From positions 1 through 17,288 of the forward strand of contig JAEDMF010000019.1 in NCBI GenBank assembly GCA_016303175.1: 17,288 bases of DNA. The letters run 5' to 3'. Origin of the DNA: Bacteroidales bacterium (GTDB lineage: Bacteria > Bacteroidota > Bacteroidia > Bacteroidales > UBA932). The notes under the pieces are model-generated. The model saw only the letters and a list, made by a program, of their open reading frames with translations, was not told the origin of the DNA and ran no database searches. Made by a program: the position numbers and the translations under genes. Shown here in pieces: positions 14,082 through 17,288 of the stretch; position 1 is the first letter of the stretch; the number at the start of each line of letters is the position of its first letter.

Positions 14082-14666
14082 ATGGCTAGAAAAACACCGG
14101 ATCTTAATACCAGTTCAACTGCCGATATCGCCTTCCTGCTTCTGGCTTACTTCCTGATGACAACTACAATGAATCAGGACTCAGGCCTGCAGCGTCGTCT
14201 TCCCCCCATCCCCGACGAGAATCAGAAAGTCGAGGACCAGAAGATTAACAGGCGCAATATCATAGTTGTAAAGATCAACTCTGCCGACAGACTTTACGCC
14301 GGCAACGAGGTGATGGACGTTAGCCTGCTGAAAGACAAGATCAAAGAATTCCTTACCAACCCCAATGACCTTCCCAATCTTCCCGAGAAGGAAATCAAGA
14401 ACATAGAGGGCTTCGGCTCCTGTGCGGTCAGCAAGGGTGTAATCTCGCTTCAGAACGACCGCGGTACGTCTTATCAGGCATACCTGGCCGTACAGAATGA
14501 GCTGGTTAAGGCCGTGAACGAGCTTCGTAATGATTTCGCAATGACACGTCTGGGTAAACCCTACGCGAAACTCAGCGAAAGCGAACAGAAGATAGTTCGC
14601 GAAGCCATTCCTCAGCAGATTTCCGAGGCAGAACCCAAGGACGTTGGTAAACACTCAAGAAGATAG
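14082..14666 (+). CDS. exbD: Biopolymer transporter ExbD, first copy
   Basis: 194 residues. A short cytoplasmic N-terminus leads into one membrane helix, TADIAFLLLAYFLMTTTM (13-30), whose Asp 15 matches the essential protonatable Asp of ExbD/TolR. RRLPP (38-42) follows, and then a periplasmic domain. The protein is longer than the ~140-residue E. coli ExbD because of a longer periplasmic part and a charged C-terminal tail (LSESEQKIVREAIPQQISEA). It lies eight bases after the unknown membrane protein and 11 bases before a second exbD. The second copy differs strongly in sequence and length, so the two may form a mixed dimer or serve different partners. Confidence 0.92.
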   Translation: MARKTPDLNTSSTADIAFLLLAYFLMTTTMNQDSGLQRRLPPIPDENQKVEDQKINRRNIIVVKINSADRLYAGNEVMDVSLLKDKIKEFLTNPNDLPNLPEKEIKNIEGFGSCAVSKGVISLQNDRGTSYQAYLAVQNELVKAVNELRNDFAMTRLGKPYAKLSESEQKIVREAIPQQISEAEPKDVGKHSRR

Positions 14667-14677
14667 GAGAAACAGAT

Positions 14678-15142
14678 ATGGCCAAATTCAGAAAAGGTTC
14701 TTCCAGAGGGATGGCTTCGTATAGCTCATCCTCTCTCTCCGATATCGTGTTCATGTTGTTGTTCTTCTTCATGGTGACAACATCAATGCGCGAGACCGAG
14801 AACAAGGTTATGATCAAACTCCCCGAGGCTTCTGAGGTAGTGAAACTTGAAAGGAAAGACCTTGCTTCATACATCAACATCGGTACACCTATCCAGACCA
14901 TGCAGGCCCAGTACGGTACCGATGCCCGTATCCAGCTCAACGACTCCTTCAAGACAACGGATGACATCCGAGATTTTGTTGCAGCAGAACGCGATGCAAT
15001 GTCCGAGGTTGACAGACAGTTTATGACAGTAGTTCTCCGTTGCGACGAGAATGTCCGTATGGGTATCGTCTCCGACGTTAAACAGGAACTCCGCCGCTGC
15101 TCTGCCCTCAAGATAATGTATTGCGCGCGTAAGGGCGAATAA
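14678..15142 (+). CDS. exbD: Biopolymer transporter ExbD, second copy
   Basis: 154 residues. A basic N-terminus (MAKFRKGSSRG) precedes the helix LSDIVFMLLFFFMVTTSM (20-37), with Asp 22 as the expected proton-carrying residue, then KVMIKLPEA and a periplasmic domain of usual ExbD size. An AGGAGA sequence (14666-14671) seven bases before the ATG is the clearest Shine-Dalgarno-like site in the window and may raise translation of this copy over the first. It is the last gene of the cluster and ends 23 bases before a strong terminator. Confidence 0.92.
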   Translation: MAKFRKGSSRGMASYSSSSLSDIVFMLLFFFMVTTSMRETENKVMIKLPEASEVVKLERKDLASYINIGTPIQTMQAQYGTDARIQLNDSFKTTDDIRDFVAAERDAMSEVDRQFMTVVLRCDENVRMGIVSDVKQELRRCSALKIMYCARKGE

Positions 15143-15165
15143 ATCACCACAGAACATCAAAAAAG

Positions 15166-15197
15166 AGGATGGCTCACAAAGAGTCATCCTTTTTTTG
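15166..15197. terminator. Bidirectional intrinsic terminator after the exb cluster
   Basis: AGGATGGCT pairs with AGTCATCCT (one G-T pair) around a loop of seven bases. Eight T follow on the plus strand and, on the minus strand, CTTTTTT follows the same stem. It can therefore stop both the exb transcript and readthrough from the convergent acyl-CoA synthetase gene. Confidence 0.9.
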
Positions 15198-15235
15198 TGC
15201 CGCTCATTTTTGATGCAGCTCTGCTATCAATGCTC

Positions 15236-15286
15236 CGGAGGTGGTGGAATTGGCTGATGACTTTTAGGCCAGCTTCCGCCACCCCG
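15236..15286. repeat. Long imperfect hairpin downstream of the acyl-CoA synthetase gene
   Basis: CCGG, a bulged A, then GTGG.GGAA..GGC pair with GCC...TTCC.CCACCCCG across a loop of about 13 bases, giving around 15 pairs. It lies eight bases beyond the synthetase stop on the minus strand, has no T-run on either side, and could stabilise or end that mRNA. The plus-strand text GGTGGTGGAATTGG also resembles a leucine tRNA D-arm. Confidence 0.6.
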
Positions 15287-15293
15287 AGAGTAA

Positions 15294-17204
15294 TTATGAA
15301 AGAGACTCGAGATTGCGATCGTTGACAAGATTCTTGCCCTCGGCGGTATAGGCGTACTCGATGCGGTCGGCATAGTGTTTCTCCACCTTGCCGCGCACGA
15401 TTTTCATCGTGGAATTGACCAGACCGTTCTTCTCTGTGAAAGCCTCGGGAAGGACAGCAATGGCAGAAGGCAACCACCTCTCGGGGAACATACCCTCGTG
15501 GGACCCGCCCTTCTTATAAGAATCAATCTCTCCCTGCAAACATTTGAGCATCAATTCCTTACCCTCGCGGCTCGCGGGATCTGCCCCAGCTTTGGCAACA
15601 TATTCCTTGAGAGCATCCTTGTTGGGTACAAGCAACACTATAGTGTAAGGGTCCTGATTGTTGTGAAGAATGACCTGGTCGATATATTTGGAACCATCGG
15701 TCAGAGAATCTTCAAAGCCCTCGGGAGAATACTTCTCTCCATCCGAAGAAATAAGCAGAGATTTGAAACGGCCTGTCACATAGAGGAAACGGGGATCTGC
15801 AGGATAAAGATAGCCCATATCTCCGGTATGCAGCCAACCGTCACGCACCGTCGCAGCCGTAGCCTCGGGATTCTTCCAATATCCGGCCATGACATTCTCT
15901 CCCCTGATGACAATCTCACCTTTCTCACCCAGAGGCAGTTCCCTACCCTCGTCGTCGCAAATCTTGATGTCCATAGGTTTCACCGTACGTCCCGAAGAGC
16001 CGAAAATGGCGTGTCCGGTGGAGTTGGCGCAGATGATGGGAGTTGCCTCTGAAAGTCCATAGCCCTGGAACATGGGGATGCCTATTGCGCAGAAATAACG
16101 CTGCAACTCAATGTCCAACAGAGCTCCGCCTCCTACAAAGAATTGCATCCTGCCGCCGAAGTTTGCGCGTACGTTCTTGAATACAAGCTTGTCGAAGAGC
16201 TTGAGGAAAGGCTTTCTCCACAAATTCTTGAGACCGCCTGCATTGTAGTACTCCCTATTGTAGGCAATGGCATTCTTAAGGGCGATATTGTAAAGCTTCT
16301 CCACCACGGGGCCCTTGGCCTTGACTCCTGTTTCGATGTTCTTCTTGAAGTTTCTGGCAAGAGCGGGAACAGAGAGCATTACGTGGGGACGGACCTCCTT
16401 GATGGCAACGGGTACATTGCGCAGAGTTGCCATCGGAGTCTTGCCTACGGGCACAGTTGCGATGCTACCGCCGTAGTACATCATAGTGTAGAAACCGGCT
16501 ACGTGGGCAAAGCAGTGGTCCAGAGGAAGGAGAATCAGCATCACGGCGCCTTCGTCAACACTGATGACGGAAGAACCCTGCTCGACGTTGGCTGTATAAT
16601 TGCGGTGTGTGAGCAATATGCCCTTGGGGTCGGCTGTAGTGCCTGAGGTATAGCTGATATTAGCGTAATCGTCAGGTTTGATGCTGTCAATCCTCTTCTG
16701 CAACTCGTCAGAATGTTCCTTGAGATAAGCCTCACCCATCTTCTCCAGCTCACTGATGTGCATCTCGCCCTCCTCGAGTTCAATGTCGTCGAGAACTATG
16801 ACCTTCTCCACTGCGGGGAGCCTGTCGTGAATCTTACGGATTTTAGGAAGTTGCTGGGCAGAGGCCACAACGAAGCGGGAATCAGAATGATTGATGCGGA
16901 AAAGCAGGTCGTTGCTCTCCTCCAGCTTTGCGGATAGGGGCACGTTCACGCCGCCCGCATAGAGTATGCCGAGTTCGGAGAGTATCCACAAATTGCGTCC
17001 CTCACTGATAAGGGCCACCTTCTCTCCTTTCTGCAGGCCCAAAGCCATGAAGCCTGCGGCAAGCACTTTAGACTTGTCCCTGGTCTGTTCAAATGTGGTT
17101 TCAGTCCAGACTGAACCAATTTTCTCCCTCAGGAAAACATTCTTTGCGTATTTGCGAGTGTTGAACTCAACAAAATCAATAATAGTCGGTCTTTTGTTGT
17201 TCAT
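15294..17204 (-). CDS. Long-chain fatty-acid--CoA ligase (AMP-forming)
   Basis: 636 residues of the ANL adenylating superfamily. It joins a fatty acid to CoA through an acyl-AMP, at the inner face of the membrane. The core motifs are present: YTSGTTADPKG (185-195, ATP phosphate loop), GYGLSEATP (381-389), LHTGDMGYL (458-466), the hinge region GRFKSLLISSDGEKYSP (477-493) and, near the end, NGLVNSTMKIVRGKV (593-607) with Lys 600 as the probable catalytic Lys. The length and the region HCFAHVAGFYTMMYYGG fit the FadD/long-chain group seen in Bacteroidota. The substrate chain length is inferred from family only. It stands alone, convergent with the exb cluster. I see no clear TAnnTTTG promoter in the 84 bases before its ATG. 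Confidence 0.93.
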   Translation of the reverse strand: MNNKRPTIIDFVEFNTRKYAKNVFLREKIGSVWTETTFEQTRDKSKVLAAGFMALGLQKGEKVALISEGRNLWILSELGILYAGGVNVPLSAKLEESNDLLFRINHSDSRFVVASAQQLPKIRKIHDRLPAVEKVIVLDDIELEEGEMHISELEKMGEAYLKEHSDELQKRIDSIKPDDYANISYTSGTTADPKGILLTHRNYTANVEQGSSVISVDEGAVMLILLPLDHCFAHVAGFYTMMYYGGSIATVPVGKTPMATLRNVPVAIKEVRPHVMLSVPALARNFKKNIETGVKAKGPVVEKLYNIALKNAIAYNREYYNAGGLKNLWRKPFLKLFDKLVFKNVRANFGGRMQFFVGGGALLDIELQRYFCAIGIPMFQGYGLSEATPIICANSTGHAIFGSSGRTVKPMDIKICDDEGRELPLGEKGEIVIRGENVMAGYWKNPEATAATVRDGWLHTGDMGYLYPADPRFLYVTGRFKSLLISSDGEKYSPEGFEDSLTDGSKYIDQVILHNNQDPYTIVLLVPNKDALKEYVAKAGADPASREGKELMLKCLQGEIDSYKKGGSHEGMFPERWLPSAIAVLPEAFTEKNGLVNSTMKIVRGKVEKHYADRIEYAYTAEGKNLVNDRNLESLS

Positions 17205-17288
17205 AAGTTGGTTTTATTTAGTAATATGAAAAAAATAAGTTGCCTCAGATTTGAATTAGATTTTCGAGGTCAGATTTTCACCCGAAGA

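Noticed and set aside
15231..15300. Possible leucine tRNA gene
   Set aside because: Only the D-arm text fits. There is no anticodon arm, variable arm, T-loop (TTCRA) or matching acceptor end, and the sequence folds better as one hairpin.
17205..17288. Promoter search before the acyl-CoA synthetase gene
   Set aside because: The stretch is A+T-rich, but no TAnnTTTG box with a TTG at the right distance is present on the minus strand, so none is annotated.

Overview
The window comes from a member of the Bacteroidota, most likely the order Bacteroidales; I cannot place it more closely. Three things support this. There is a Porin_10-type outer-membrane protein and an ExbB / membrane protein / ExbD / ExbD cluster. 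Upstream of several genes there are boxes matching the Bacteroidota sigma factor -7 consensus TAnnTTTG. Most genes lack Shine-Dalgarno sequences. The first ~650 bases are visibly richer in A+T than the rest and read as an accessory island next to core genes.

Layout. (1) 1-611, minus strand: a small HTH regulator followed by the first 130 codons of a DNA cytosine-5 methyltransferase that runs off the left edge. This is probably part of a restriction-modification locus. (2) 612-979: a gene-poor stretch with short direct repeats. (3) 980-4938, plus: nicotinate phosphoribosyltransferase, translationally coupled (ATGA overlap) to a large putative porin with an unusual His/Gly/Ala tail. (4) 4960-8849, minus: a tight four-gene operon of SRPBCC-fold protein, RsmF-like rRNA methyltransferase, TPR protein and LolC/E-type permease. 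(5) 8896-10605, plus: NUDIX hydrolase and queA, ended by a strong intrinsic terminator. (6) 10735-12742, plus: dprA and a TatD-family hydrolase. (7) 12862-15142, plus: exbB, an unrecognised four-helix membrane protein and two exbD genes, closed by a bidirectional terminator. (8) 15294-17204, minus: a long-chain acyl-CoA synthetase.

Most genes are housekeeping: NAD salvage, queuosine synthesis, rRNA modification, DNA uptake/recombination, energisation of outer-membrane transport and fatty-acid activation. I do not see a complete new system such as a CRISPR, retron or toxin-antitoxin locus. The points that deserve a second look are the edge R-M locus, the back-to-back promoters at 8836-8903, the duplicated 16-residue insert in the RsmF-like enzyme, the His-rich porin tail, the conserved-looking unknown protein inside the exb cluster, the tandem duplication in front of queA, the terminator lying directly before dprA, and the hairpin at 15236-15286.
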